From: Microcoleus sp. bin38.metabat.b11b12b14.051
GTDB lineage: Bacteria; Cyanobacteriota; Cyanobacteriia; Cyanobacteriales; Microcoleaceae
NCBI RefSeq assembly: GCF_013299165.1
Contig: NZ_JAAFKD010000029.1
Coordinates: forward strand, 16,774-80,773
Direction of reading: 5' to 3'
DNA: 64,000 bases
The notes beneath the pieces are model-generated. The model saw only the letters and a list, made by a program, of their open reading frames with translations. It was not told the DNA's origin and searched no databases. Made by a program: the position numbers and the translations under genes. Each line of letters begins with the position of its first letter. The stretch's first letter is position 1. Positions 45,901-54,797 of this stretch are shown one piece after another.

Positions 45901-46053
45901 TACAAAGTCCTCCAAGAGCACAGCGGGATGCTCAGTTGCGTGTCTGCACCAGGCCAAGGAGCCGAGTTTATCATCGAAATGCCGATCGAGCAAATTAGTC
46001 AGTTGACAGTTGACAGAAGAGCCCGCCCGCGGAGTCGAGGGGTTGACAGTTGA
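42991..46053 (+). CDS. Multi-PAS sensor histidine kinase
   Basis: 1020 residues, GTG start at 42991 (the next in-frame ATG is 43084). Five PAS/PAC modules follow one another: about 32-155, 156-285, 290-415, a coiled coil, then 445-570 and 575-705, each ending in an ITD/ITQ-type PAC tail (VEDITQRKNAE, MQDITQQKQAG, VRDITDRVQAQ, MTDITDRKHAE, ITDISEQKRSE). The HisKA domain has the phospho-acceptor H748 (GVAHEINNPVSS) and the HATPase has SGKINQVFMNLIGNAIDA, ISDNGPGMP and GKGTGLGLSISYK. No transmembrane helix, so a cytoplasmic sensor; PAS ligands unknown. The last residues (SQLTVDRRARPRSRGVDS) are read from heptamer repeats. Partners are probably the receivers encoded downstream. Confidence 0.93.
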   Translation: MRHQKLENKTIECKLENKAIDCQNIEEALHQMEAKYYSMFENAVSGIFQTTKDGRYLSANPALARIYGYNSAAELMDSLTDISDQLYVNRDRRAQFISALQAQGVVSDFESQIYRRDGTVIWIVENARAVCDEGEKLLYYEGFVEDITQRKNAESAMRESEERLRMVIEGVKDYAIFMLDTKGYVASWNSGAKRILGYEASEIISKNSECFYTAEDIANNLPQEKLATATAAGRYQSEGWRFRQDGSRFWAKIIVTPLRDESGELQGFSQVMQDITQQKQAGEERMQLIASLQASEKKFRTLYESTTDAVMLLDEEGFLDCNPATLKLFGCSTESEFCGKHPSQFSPLMQPDGQDSMSLSQQWINTALETGNCRFDWRHCRLDGSEFPAEVLLTSMDIGGKMGLQAVVRDITDRVQAQVALKQANEVLEYRVKERTSQLEDAIKQLSLSEEKFSKAFRSSPDPMTITTFAEGRFLEANDSFLSTLGYLREEIFGHTVPELNIWTRPQDRVDFRQSLHEKGVVRNQECEFMMKSGSAVVCLLSAELINLEGELCMLTVMTDITDRKHAEEALRESQRALSTLMSNLPGMAYRFRNDADRSMEFVSEGCYQLSGYSPEEFIGTGQVSLSELTHPDDREIFCNAVEIALQENQPYQLNYRITCKNGELKWVWEQGLGVYSDSGELLALEGLITDISEQKRSEEALVRSQAELTQQKIQLEHTLEELQQTQAVLIHTEKMSTLGQMVAGVAHEINNPVSSVCGNLVHVGHYTEDLLHLIEMYQKNCPQPPASIQKQMEDIELEFLLEDLPKAISSMQVGADRIREIVRSLRNFSRKDDSQMTKVNLHEGIEGTLLILQSRLRARGNYPEIAVIKEYGSLPLVECYSGKINQVFMNLIGNAIDAIEEYNAGRSVAEAKTNRSKIKIKTEVQNSNAVIRISDNGPGMPQEVCQQLFEAFFTTKPAGKGTGLGLSISYKVLQEHSGMLSCVSAPGQGAEFIIEMPIEQISQLTVDRRARPRSRGVDS

Positions 46054-46559
46054 CAGTAGTCAGTAGTCAGTTGTCAGTAGTCAGTTGTCAGTTGACAGTT
46101 GTCATACCAAGCGTGAAAAATCAATGCAACAATATTCGTAGGGTGTGTCGCCATCGATCGTACCAAAAAAAAGACAGAAAATCGATCGAGCGACGCACCA
46201 GCACGACAATATTTGACTAAACAAACTCAAATGCAAGTGTTGTAGCAATAATTTTTGAAATAGGTATCAGTAGTCATACCAAGCGTGAAAAAACATTCCT
46301 ACAAAAAAGAAATTAGAGGTTTTTACCAGTAGCGACACGGCACTGCCGTATCCGGCAATTTATGATTGTGACAGATAATTTATATACGCTTAATAATGGT
46401 AGCAACAATTTGTCACGCATGGTATCAGTAGTCATTAGTCATTAGTCATTACTAAAAATTACCAACTGTCAACTGTCAACTGTCAACTGTCAAATGCCAA
46501 ATGCCAACTGACAACTGCCAACTACCAACTGTCAACTAACAACTGTCAACTATCAACTG
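46030..46559. repeat. Repeat block between two convergent signalling genes
   Basis: Heptamers (CAGTTGA/CAGTAGT) occupy 46030-46100. A GTGTGTCGCCAT palindromic element lies at 46138-46199 and a GACACGGCACTGCCGTATCC-type palindrome near 46335. Heptamers CAACTGT/CAACTAT run from 46450 into the 3' end of the cyclase gene (to about 46580). The motif ATACCAAGCGTGAAAAA occurs twice (46105, 46275). Confidence 0.85.
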
Positions 46560-48344
46560 TCAACTATCAACTGTCAACTGACATCTATCCAAATAAATTT
46601 GAGCCACCCTATCCCCCGGGTTTTGACCCAAACAATCCGCAAAAAGAGCCGCAGCTTCGCTAAAATTATAAATATTGTACAAAGACAAAGCCTGAGCAAA
46701 CACTTGCAAAGTAGCCAACTTCCCCGCCTTTACTTCCGGCAAATCCGCATCAAAAACCTCATAAACAATTACCCATTCAGACTTCCCCTTAACCTGAACC
46801 CTATCAATTACCCGAACTGCATAATCAGCAGGATTTGTCAACCGATCGAAAGTATGTTGAGTAATTAACAGCGACACCCCATAATTCTTCGTCAAACTTT
46901 CAATTCTAGCAGCCAAATTAACCGCATCGCCAATCACAGTACCATCCATCCGATTGCTGCCGCCAACAGTACCTAGCATCAAAGAACCAGTATTAATTCC
47001 CACTCCAATCTGAATCGGCACATAGCCCAAAGAAGTCCGGTGTTGATTGTATTCAACAAGAGTATGCAGCATCGCAATTCCCGCTTTCACAGCATTGTCG
47101 GCGCCCTCGCTAAACAAAGCCATAATTGCATCGCCAATATATTTATCAATAAACCCCTGATGTTCGACAATCAGCGGTTCCATTCGCCTCAAATAAGAAT
47201 TTATAAATGTGAAAGTTTCTTGCGGTGTCATCTCTTCCGACATAGTTGTGAAATCGCGGATATCAGAAAATAAAATTGACATCTCTAACTCCACTGCCTC
47301 TCCCAATTTAACATCAACAATACTGTCACATCCCAAAAAAGCTAAAAACTGATTCGGTACAAAGCGACTTGTCGCATTAGCGATTTTCAATTCTGTCTCA
47401 AGTGCAAGCTCCAAATTACTATTGGCTTGAAAGAGTTCTGTAATTAAATTTTGTCGCTCTGTTTCAGCTTTTTTGCGATCGGTAATATCTAAAATAGTAT
47501 TAATAGCATAAGTGACTTTGGCGTTGGTATCGTAAATAGGAGTTGCCGAAATTTCTAAGGGAATAATTTTATCACCTTTGTGTACTTCTATATCTTCAGC
47601 CATGGCATTTTCTCCCTTCAATGCCCGCACAATCGGTAAATTTTCGGGAGGATATTCTTGATTAGTACCAGCTTTATAAGTTTGATAAACCTCGGACAAT
47701 TGTTCCGTACCCGTATCCGGCACAACTCCTTTACCAAATATGTTTTTGGCATTCTGATTGAAATAGAAAATCTTGCCATCTGAGTCCAACACTCCCACCC
47801 CAATCGGCATTGCTTCTAAAAACTGCGTCAAGCGATTTTCATTTTCGTGGAGTAGCGCAATCAGTAAACCTTGCTCGCGGTTTAAATCCGCCAATTCCTG
47901 ATTCATTTGCTGAAGCTGGGCATTTTGTGCTGCCAGCAGTTGATTTTGACTATAACTGTTTACCGCTTCTTTTACGGTCAAACTCAAGTCTTCTTGTTGC
48001 CATGGTTTGGCTATATAACGATATAAATTTGCAGTTTTTATAGCATTTCCCACAGCTTCAACATCTGCTTGCCCAGTCAGCATGATTTTGATAGTTTTGG
48101 GCGAGAGTATATGGACTTTTTTTAATAATTCATCGCCCTTCATGTCAGGCATGATATGATCTGAAATAATTAACGGTACTTCATACCCATCTGACAATAG
48201 TTCTTCAAGCAACTCTAATGCTTCCTCCCCACTCTCGGCAATTTCGATCAGATAAGCATTGCCAACAGCTTCTTGAAGTTCTACTTTGAGGCTCTTGAGT
48301 ACAGTGTTGTCATCATCTACACAAATAATTACCTGTTGTTTCAT
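46560..48344 (-). CDS. Receiver-PAS-class III nucleotide cyclase
   Basis: 594 residues. Receiver domain 1-125 with phospho-acceptor D62 (IISDHIMPDMKG) and the K of AKPWQQ; a coiled coil of about 40 residues; PAS about 170-290 (FLEAMPIGVGVLDSDG); catalytic domain about 345-530 with the metal aspartate D361 (ILFSDIRDFTTMS), HQGFIDKYIGDAIMALF and GTVIGDAVNLAARIE. The substrate-specifying Lys is present in IDKYIGDA, which favours adenylate cyclase. A short TPR-like C-terminus follows (FSEAAALFADCLGQNP). The last residues (CQLTVDS) come from heptamer repeats. It overlaps the preceding receiver gene by 4 bp (ATGA), so the two are translationally coupled. Confidence 0.93.
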   Translation of the reverse strand: MKQQVIICVDDDNTVLKSLKVELQEAVGNAYLIEIAESGEEALELLEELLSDGYEVPLIISDHIMPDMKGDELLKKVHILSPKTIKIMLTGQADVEAVGNAIKTANLYRYIAKPWQQEDLSLTVKEAVNSYSQNQLLAAQNAQLQQMNQELADLNREQGLLIALLHENENRLTQFLEAMPIGVGVLDSDGKIFYFNQNAKNIFGKGVVPDTGTEQLSEVYQTYKAGTNQEYPPENLPIVRALKGENAMAEDIEVHKGDKIIPLEISATPIYDTNAKVTYAINTILDITDRKKAETERQNLITELFQANSNLELALETELKIANATSRFVPNQFLAFLGCDSIVDVKLGEAVELEMSILFSDIRDFTTMSEEMTPQETFTFINSYLRRMEPLIVEHQGFIDKYIGDAIMALFSEGADNAVKAGIAMLHTLVEYNQHRTSLGYVPIQIGVGINTGSLMLGTVGGSNRMDGTVIGDAVNLAARIESLTKNYGVSLLITQHTFDRLTNPADYAVRVIDRVQVKGKSEWVIVYEVFDADLPEVKAGKLATLQVFAQALSLYNIYNFSEAAALFADCLGQNPGDRVAQIYLDRCQLTVDS

Positions 48345-48736
48345 AATAGAGACAAGCCTGATTTAATAGTTTCGATTAATTCGGCTTCCGACCAAGGTTT
48401 AGACAAACAGCAGTGGAGATTTGCGAACTTTTCAGCTCGGCTAATAGCTTCTTCGTCAGCTTGACCTGTGAGCATAATTTTAACAACTTTAGGGAATTGC
48501 TCGTGAATGCGAATCAATAATTCGTCTCCCTTCATACCGGGCATTAACCAATCAGAGATAATCACAACAATACTCACATTGTCTTCGCTTAATTCTTGAA
48601 TTAAATCTAAAGCTTCATCAGCATCCTCGGCGGCTTCATAGATATAATTATTCCCAAATGATGATGATAGCTGTGTCCGCAGACTGTCCAACACCATTCT
48701 TTCGTCATCAACACACAAAATAACTGCTTTAGACAC
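48341..48736 (-). CDS. Stand-alone response regulator receiver
   Basis: 131 residues, GTG start at 48736. A single receiver domain: acidic pair DDE (residues 10-12), phospho-acceptor in IISDWLMPGMKGDELL, LTGQADEEA and the conserved Lys in LSKPWSEAEL. It is closely similar to the receiver of the cyclase encoded next, with which it overlaps by 4 bp, suggesting duplication. There is no output domain, so it probably relays phosphate or competes for the same kinase. Confidence 0.93.
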   Translation of the reverse strand: MSKAVILCVDDERMVLDSLRTQLSSSFGNNYIYEAAEDADEALDLIQELSEDNVSIVVIISDWLMPGMKGDELLIRIHEQFPKVVKIMLTGQADEEAISRAEKFANLHCCLSKPWSEAELIETIKSGLSLL

Positions 48737-49005
48737 TGATTATTCCTCGCTGATGATTAATAATTAGCCGGAAAATTAGTAAACTGGCTCAGGATACCCG
48801 ATCGCATTTTAAAATAAAGCAAGTTAGGTCGATCGCCCGTGGCACAATCAGATGCTATTAAACAAGGGATTTACCCACAGCTTTAGCTCAGTATAATCCA
48901 TATAATGCAAGTATTCGGGCTCGATCGCCCATTTCCGGGTCGATCCCAATAATGAAGTAATATTATAGGCGATCGCACAACCGCTATCAAACTTTCCCAA
49001 TCGTC

Positions 49006-52000
49006 CTAATCGACTCCTGCGCCGCTCATTGGCAGAAAAACATTAAATGTAGTTTGACCGGGAATCGATTCCACTTCTATTTTTCCCTGATGTTTTTGCA
49101 CAATCTTCTTCACAATATCTAGCCCCAATCCGCTACCTTCTCCCGCAGGCTTAGTAGTAAAAAAAGGCTCAAATATTTTAGATTTAATCTCTTCTGGTAT
49201 ACCCTTACCGCTGTCGGTGACACCAATCTTCGCCAGCCCGTCTTGTTGGGCAAAATCAATTGTGAGAGTGCCTCTATAATCCATTGCTTGCAAAGCATTA
49301 TGAACCAGATTTGTCCACACTTGATTTAGTTCGTCTGGATAGCACAGGATCGGCGGGATTTCGGCATAGTTTCTTACTACTTCAACTCCTTGTTTGAGTT
49401 GGTTTTGATAAAGAGTTAAGATTGTTTCAATACCTTCTGTAATGCTGGCTGCTGTCTTTTCCCCCGACTGTTCGTAACGGGCATAGGTTTTTAAGGCAAA
49501 CACGACTTTTGATGCTCTGTCTGTGGCTGTGTCGATCGTGGCGAGGCCTCTTTTTAATTCAGAAAGTTTGTAGGCGATTTCTAGGACTTGCAAGTTATCG
49601 GATTTTTGCAGCAGCGGCACAAAGCTGTCAATTTCATCATACACTCCCATCATCACTAGGCGATCGGCTGCGGTATCTGGATCTACTATTCCTAATTCTT
49701 CCAGTTTGCCTCTTAAAGCTCTCTTCAATTTTCGTTCCTCTTTCGTTGATAAGCTTGTTTCTTTTTCGAGAGAACGCTTGAGTAAATTCAAGAAATTATC
49801 TGCTTCTTCTGTCGAGAGAGATTGAAAAAGTTCCGGCAACTGTTCTAGAGTTTGATTTAAGAACTTAGAAACATTACCAGCAGAGGAGCGAATCGCGCCC
49901 AGAGGAGTGTTAACTTCGTGAGCAACTCCGGCAACCAGTTGTCCTAAAGCTGCCATTTTTTCAGATTGAATCAGTTCTTCTTGGGTAGCTTCGAGATAGC
50001 TTAAAGCTTGTGATAATTCTTGGGTGCGTTCTGCGACTTGGGCTTCTAAATTCCCATATAGTTGGGCATTTTCTATCGAGATCGCCGCCTGAGAAGACAA
50101 GATGTTTAAAACTGCTAATCTATCGGGAGTAAAAGCGTTTGTTGTCAGACTATTTTCGAGGTAGAGAATGGCAATAATTTTGCCTTGGTGTTGGATTGGC
50201 AGGCACAGAACTGACTTGGGTTGGTGTTCAATTATATAAGAATCGTTGATGTTTTGGCTTTGTTTCGGTACATTGTTGTAGAGCAAAAGTTCTTCAGTTC
50301 TGGCTGCGTAGTTAATCAGACTTATGGGAATTTTTCTGCTACTTTCCAGGGGGATGGATTGGAGGACTATGTTTTCTGAAGTGTCGCTAGTTCCCACAAC
50401 TTCGACTATTAAGTTGCCTCCTCGGTACAAAATCAAAGCGCCTTTGGAAGCCCCAGCATTTTCAATTGCCGTTTGCATCAAAGTTGAGAGCAATTTGTCA
50501 AGCTCAATTTCCCCTGAAAGAGCTTGAGATGCTTTGATAACTGTTGCCAAGTCTAGAAATCCTGACATTTCAAAACTGCTAGTCATTGAGAGGGTGATAT
50601 CCGTCGTCGGGGAAAGTATTCGACCTGTCTGCAAGCTGGTTTTACTGTTTATAATTGGGGCGAGTAATTGCGGGTAGCATTTTTCTAAATCCTCAACTTT
50701 TGCCTTAGCGCCCCAGCGTGCGTAAGCATAGTAAGCATCAGTTAAATAGATTCGGGCAATTTTTTCTTTACCCCAGCTTAGGTAGAATTTAGCCGCGAGT
50801 TCGTGGGCGAGGGCTTCATCATTAATGTACTCGTTTTGTTGCGCTAGTGCAATTGCGCGATCGTACATTTCGACTGCCTCCAGTCTTTCTCCTAGCACCC
50901 CATGCCGTTCGGCTTCTACTAGATAGAATTTATGTAAATGATTCATCGGAGCATGATGCGCCCACTTTTGCATTTTTCCTTGGTTATTTTTAACCCGATT
51001 GAGTATAACCTCTTGTTCTGAACTTGAAGCCTCAGCAAATACAGCTAAATGTGCCAGAGAATCATAAAAATGGAATAGAGGAACGCAGATCAGTGCTGTC
51101 ACGCTGCCTAGATATTTTTCGGCTAAAACAGCATTTTTAATGGCTTCATGATGTTGGCTAAACACGAAATTTAAAATCAGTTTATAGAGGTATAATTGAT
51201 GAATTTGACAGCCATCATTTGCTCTAATAGCAGTTGTTAGTGCTTCCTCTTCATTGTATACCTCACCAATTAAACAAGTGGGATTTTCATTATTACCTGA
51301 AAAATTCAGGACTACTTGCCGAACTAATGCAATCCAAGTCAATAAAACTTCTTGTCTAATTTTACTAATAGCCTTACTGTATGTTGATATCTTTTGTTCT
51401 GCCTCCGTAAGCTCTTGACCCAAAAAACATGAGACATCGCATATATGAAATGCACAATGACCAGCCATTTCAAAGTCTCCACTTTCCACTGCACTTTGAT
51501 ATCCCTCAATCAAAATGGGTAGTGCTTCTCTGAGATGTTTTTTCCAGTGTACGATCAAAGAACCCCAGACATTGAATACCTTAGCCTTGACTTTCTGAAC
51601 ATTGAACCGCTCAGCCAATTTTGCAGCTAAGTAACCAAATTGATAACCCATTTCTATGTCTTGGACTACTCCACAGAGGATTAATCCGTAAATAGAATAA
51701 CCAAATGACGACCAGGTGGCCTTGCCATATTTGAGTGACAAATTAACCATTTTGCACCCAATGAGTAACATCACTGTTGGTACAGCAACATAAGCAGCAG
51801 GAGCAATACTTGATAAGATGTACATGACTGCTAACGGTTCTGGTTCAGTCATTTCTGGCAGGTTAATTAAGGCTTCGACTTCGTGTTCAGCACAGAGCAA
51901 AGCAGTTTCTTCTAGTCCTTGTTGAATATCCGACTGGCTGGGCGATTCTGGTAAAATTACTCCCAACTGCTTGAGGACTTGCAGCCCAATGTTAATAGCT

Positions 52001-54579
52001 TCTGTGAGTTTACCCTGGGAGGCAGACGCTTGAATTTTTGCATCATAGGCTTTCACTTTGTCCAGAATCGAAATCGCTTCTTGCAGAACAATATTAGCGA
52101 ATTTATCCATCTGCTCAAACTCACCATTGAGATAACCCACCTCTGCTGCTTCCGAGTACAAAGCCAATGATAGGCTATACTGATTCTGCCAAGGATCTAG
52201 TGCTAACAATTCCAGTCCCGTAGTTAAATATCTTTTCGCAGCACCATAGGCTATGGAACTTTTCGCTCTACGTCCAGCGATTAAATTCAATTGAGCTAAT
52301 TCATCTCGCTCAGTTTGAGCAATAATTAACTCCTTGCCCATGTTCAAATGGTTGACAATATCAAAAATTTTATCTTCTGTTTGTTCTGCGGTAGGGGCAT
52401 CGCCTCCGTGTCCGCCCTTCCTCAGCAACAGTTGCCCTATTTTGAGGTGAGTCGATTGTTTTTGAGATTCCGGAATTAAAGAATATGCTGCTTGCTGGAC
52501 GCGATCGTGTAAAAATTTATAGGGAACCGATAAATCAGATGTTTGTGCCACCTCTGAGGATTCCGAATCTTGAAAAAACTTGTAAACTTCGCTGATGGGA
52601 ATCACTAACCCCTCTTGCAGCGCTTTCCACAATTCATCTGCCGTTTCCACCTGGGATTTTTCACGGACAACTGCCAAGGTTGCCAAGTCAAATTGGTTGC
52701 CGATACAAGCAGCTAGTTTCAAAACATCCTGGGTATTTGCAGGCAGCTTTTGCAACTTGAGCGCCATAAACTCGACTACATCGTCAGTCAAAGCAAGGGC
52801 GGTCACTCGGGCAATATCGCACTGCCAAGACGCTGAACTAACGTCAAAAGAAATCAACCCATCTATCTGGAGGAATTTGAGGAATTGCGTAGCGAAGAAA
52901 GGATTGCCTTGAGTTTTGCTGAATACGAGTTCTGTTAAAGGAGTTGCTCGTTCTAAAGGACAAATTAGGCTATCGGCAATCAACCGATTTAGGGCTGGTT
53001 TATCTAAGGGCGCTAAGGTAATTTGATTGACTGGTAATGAGTTTTTGCGGATCTCGTCCAAGGTCAAAATTAGCGGATGGGCACCGAAAACTTCGTTATC
53101 CCGATAGGCTCCGATTAACAGTAAATAGCGGGTATCCGTCTCACTTACTAGCAACTGCATTAGCTTCAGGGAAGCAGAATCAGCCCACTGCAAATCATCC
53201 AAGAAAATGACTAAAGGATGCTCTTTGGTAGCGAATAGTCCGATAAATTTACCAAAGAGTAAATTAAAGCGATTTTGAGCCGCACTTCCCTCTAGTTCTT
53301 GGATTTTTGGCTGCTTGCCGATCAGGTGTTCTAATTCAGGGATGACATCGATAATTACCTGGGCATTTTCACCCAAAACTTTTAAGATTTTGGCTTGCCA
53401 TTGCTGCACTTTAGTGCTGGTTTCTGTGAGGAGTTGCCGCATCAAATTCTGGAAGCCTTGCACCCAGGCCCAAAAGGGGATATCGCGCTTGAATTGGTCA
53501 AATTTCCCTTTGATGAAGTAGCCCCGCTGGCGGACGATGGGTTTGTGTACTTCGTTGACGGCGGCGGTTTTGCCAATGCCGGAAAAGCCGGCTACTAGCA
53601 TGATTTCGGTATTGCCTTGGCTGACGCGATCGAATGCTGCTAATAATGTGTTAACTTCGGTTTCTCTGCCGTAGAGTTTTTCGGGTATGGCGAAGCGATC
53701 GCAAATATCTCTACTTGCTAAGGTAAACTGGTTAATTTGGCCTGTTGCTTGCCACTGCTGGTAACAGGTTTCTAGGTCATATCTGAGTCCGAAAGCACTT
53801 TGATAGCGTGCTTCTGGGTTTTTTGCCATCAATTTCAGGATGATGTCATTCAGGATTGCGGGGATGCTTGGGATGATTTCGATTGGGGGAGTTGGAGTCT
53901 TGGCAAGATGCGAGTGAACTAACTCCATCGCGTCGTTACATTTGAAGGGTAATTGTCCTGTTAGCAGTTCGTAAAATGTGACTCCCAGCGAGTAGAAATC
54001 GGTGCGGTAGTCGATACCTCGATTCATTCTACCCGTTTGTTCGGGAGACATATAATTTAGCGTCCCTTCGAGAACGTTAGGGCTTTTAATTTCTTGATTT
54101 TCTCGGGGTAAAAGGGAAGAGATACTGAAGTCGATGATTTTGACTTCTAGGGTGTTGGGATTAATTAGAATATTCTGAGGTTTGATATCTTTGTGAATAA
54201 TTCTAGCGTGATAAAGTCCTTCTAAGACTTGAACTGTTTGAATTGCTATCGATAAAAAATCGGCGGTACTGAGTTGGTGAAGGGCGGTATATTCTGAAAT
54301 AGAGATGCCGCCAAAATCTTCCATTACTAAAGCAAAACCGTTGCGGTAGTTGGAGAGTGCCAGGGGTTTGATTATTCCTGTTATGTCGAGATTTTTGGTA
54401 ATGGTGTACTGATTGCGAAACTGTATGAGTTCGTTGAAAGTAGGATATTCACTTTCCAGGATTTTGATTGCGACGGGTTTTTGGTCTGCCGAAAGCCCTC
54501 GATAAACCTGGGTTTTAGAGCCGTTGTAAATGCGATCGAGGATGCGATATCCGGGAATTGTTAGTGAAGTGTCAGCCAT
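49006..54579 (-). CDS. Ser/Thr kinase - AAA-type ATPase - GAF - histidine kinase multidomain protein
   Basis: 1857 residues. Kinase-like domain 10-275 with AIKILES (K39), HKDIKPQN (129-134; HKD replaces HRD) and IIDFSISS (D150; DFS replaces DFG), then GTLNYMSPEQTGR. A predictor-ATPase/STAND module starts with Walker A GFSGIGKT (331-338) and Walker B-like VIFLDDLQWAD. A long helical TPR-like region spans about 700-1350. A GAF domain (about 1375-1525) precedes HisKA with H1554 (GVAHEVNTPLGAI) and an HATPase (GVTDSGKGIPEE, GEGSGLGLDIVKK). The architecture is well known in filamentous cyanobacteria. It may pass phosphate to the receivers encoded downstream, 270 bp away on the same strand. Confidence 0.94.
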   Translation of the reverse strand: MADTSLTIPGYRILDRIYNGSKTQVYRGLSADQKPVAIKILESEYPTFNELIQFRNQYTITKNLDITGIIKPLALSNYRNGFALVMEDFGGISISEYTALHQLSTADFLSIAIQTVQVLEGLYHARIIHKDIKPQNILINPNTLEVKIIDFSISSLLPRENQEIKSPNVLEGTLNYMSPEQTGRMNRGIDYRTDFYSLGVTFYELLTGQLPFKCNDAMELVHSHLAKTPTPPIEIIPSIPAILNDIILKLMAKNPEARYQSAFGLRYDLETCYQQWQATGQINQFTLASRDICDRFAIPEKLYGRETEVNTLLAAFDRVSQGNTEIMLVAGFSGIGKTAAVNEVHKPIVRQRGYFIKGKFDQFKRDIPFWAWVQGFQNLMRQLLTETSTKVQQWQAKILKVLGENAQVIIDVIPELEHLIGKQPKIQELEGSAAQNRFNLLFGKFIGLFATKEHPLVIFLDDLQWADSASLKLMQLLVSETDTRYLLLIGAYRDNEVFGAHPLILTLDEIRKNSLPVNQITLAPLDKPALNRLIADSLICPLERATPLTELVFSKTQGNPFFATQFLKFLQIDGLISFDVSSASWQCDIARVTALALTDDVVEFMALKLQKLPANTQDVLKLAACIGNQFDLATLAVVREKSQVETADELWKALQEGLVIPISEVYKFFQDSESSEVAQTSDLSVPYKFLHDRVQQAAYSLIPESQKQSTHLKIGQLLLRKGGHGGDAPTAEQTEDKIFDIVNHLNMGKELIIAQTERDELAQLNLIAGRRAKSSIAYGAAKRYLTTGLELLALDPWQNQYSLSLALYSEAAEVGYLNGEFEQMDKFANIVLQEAISILDKVKAYDAKIQASASQGKLTEAINIGLQVLKQLGVILPESPSQSDIQQGLEETALLCAEHEVEALINLPEMTEPEPLAVMYILSSIAPAAYVAVPTVMLLIGCKMVNLSLKYGKATWSSFGYSIYGLILCGVVQDIEMGYQFGYLAAKLAERFNVQKVKAKVFNVWGSLIVHWKKHLREALPILIEGYQSAVESGDFEMAGHCAFHICDVSCFLGQELTEAEQKISTYSKAISKIRQEVLLTWIALVRQVVLNFSGNNENPTCLIGEVYNEEEALTTAIRANDGCQIHQLYLYKLILNFVFSQHHEAIKNAVLAEKYLGSVTALICVPLFHFYDSLAHLAVFAEASSSEQEVILNRVKNNQGKMQKWAHHAPMNHLHKFYLVEAERHGVLGERLEAVEMYDRAIALAQQNEYINDEALAHELAAKFYLSWGKEKIARIYLTDAYYAYARWGAKAKVEDLEKCYPQLLAPIINSKTSLQTGRILSPTTDITLSMTSSFEMSGFLDLATVIKASQALSGEIELDKLLSTLMQTAIENAGASKGALILYRGGNLIVEVVGTSDTSENIVLQSIPLESSRKIPISLINYAARTEELLLYNNVPKQSQNINDSYIIEHQPKSVLCLPIQHQGKIIAILYLENSLTTNAFTPDRLAVLNILSSQAAISIENAQLYGNLEAQVAERTQELSQALSYLEATQEELIQSEKMAALGQLVAGVAHEVNTPLGAIRSSAGNVSKFLNQTLEQLPELFQSLSTEEADNFLNLLKRSLEKETSLSTKEERKLKRALRGKLEELGIVDPDTAADRLVMMGVYDEIDSFVPLLQKSDNLQVLEIAYKLSELKRGLATIDTATDRASKVVFALKTYARYEQSGEKTAASITEGIETILTLYQNQLKQGVEVVRNYAEIPPILCYPDELNQVWTNLVHNALQAMDYRGTLTIDFAQQDGLAKIGVTDSGKGIPEEIKSKIFEPFFTTKPAGEGSGLGLDIVKKIVQKHQGKIEVESIPGQTTFNVFLPMSGAGVD

Positions 54580-54632
54580 GAGATTTTAGGTTTTAGATTA
54601 TAGATTATAGATTTTAAATTTTAGTAACTAAC

Positions 54633-54785
54633 CGTAGTGTGTGTCAGGGGGTGTTTTTTGAGTCGGTAGTCAAAACATTCTAACCTGACGCACCCTACTA
54701 CAATAGACTCAACCCTGTTTGTCAGGTGCGTCGCTATCAGATTGTCGATATTTATTTGGGAATTTTTCATGGCGACGCACCCTAC
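54633..54785. repeat. Two palindromic elements between the multikinase and rnhB genes
   Basis: 54633-54698 opens GTAGTGTGTGTCAGG and closes CCTGACGCACCCTAC; 54721-54785 opens GTCAGGTGCGTCGC and closes GCGACGCACCCTAC. TTTTAGATTATAGA-type heptads precede them at 54588-54620. The second element ends 13 bp from the rnhB stop. Confidence 0.85.
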
Positions 54786-54797
54786 GACTTGTGAATT

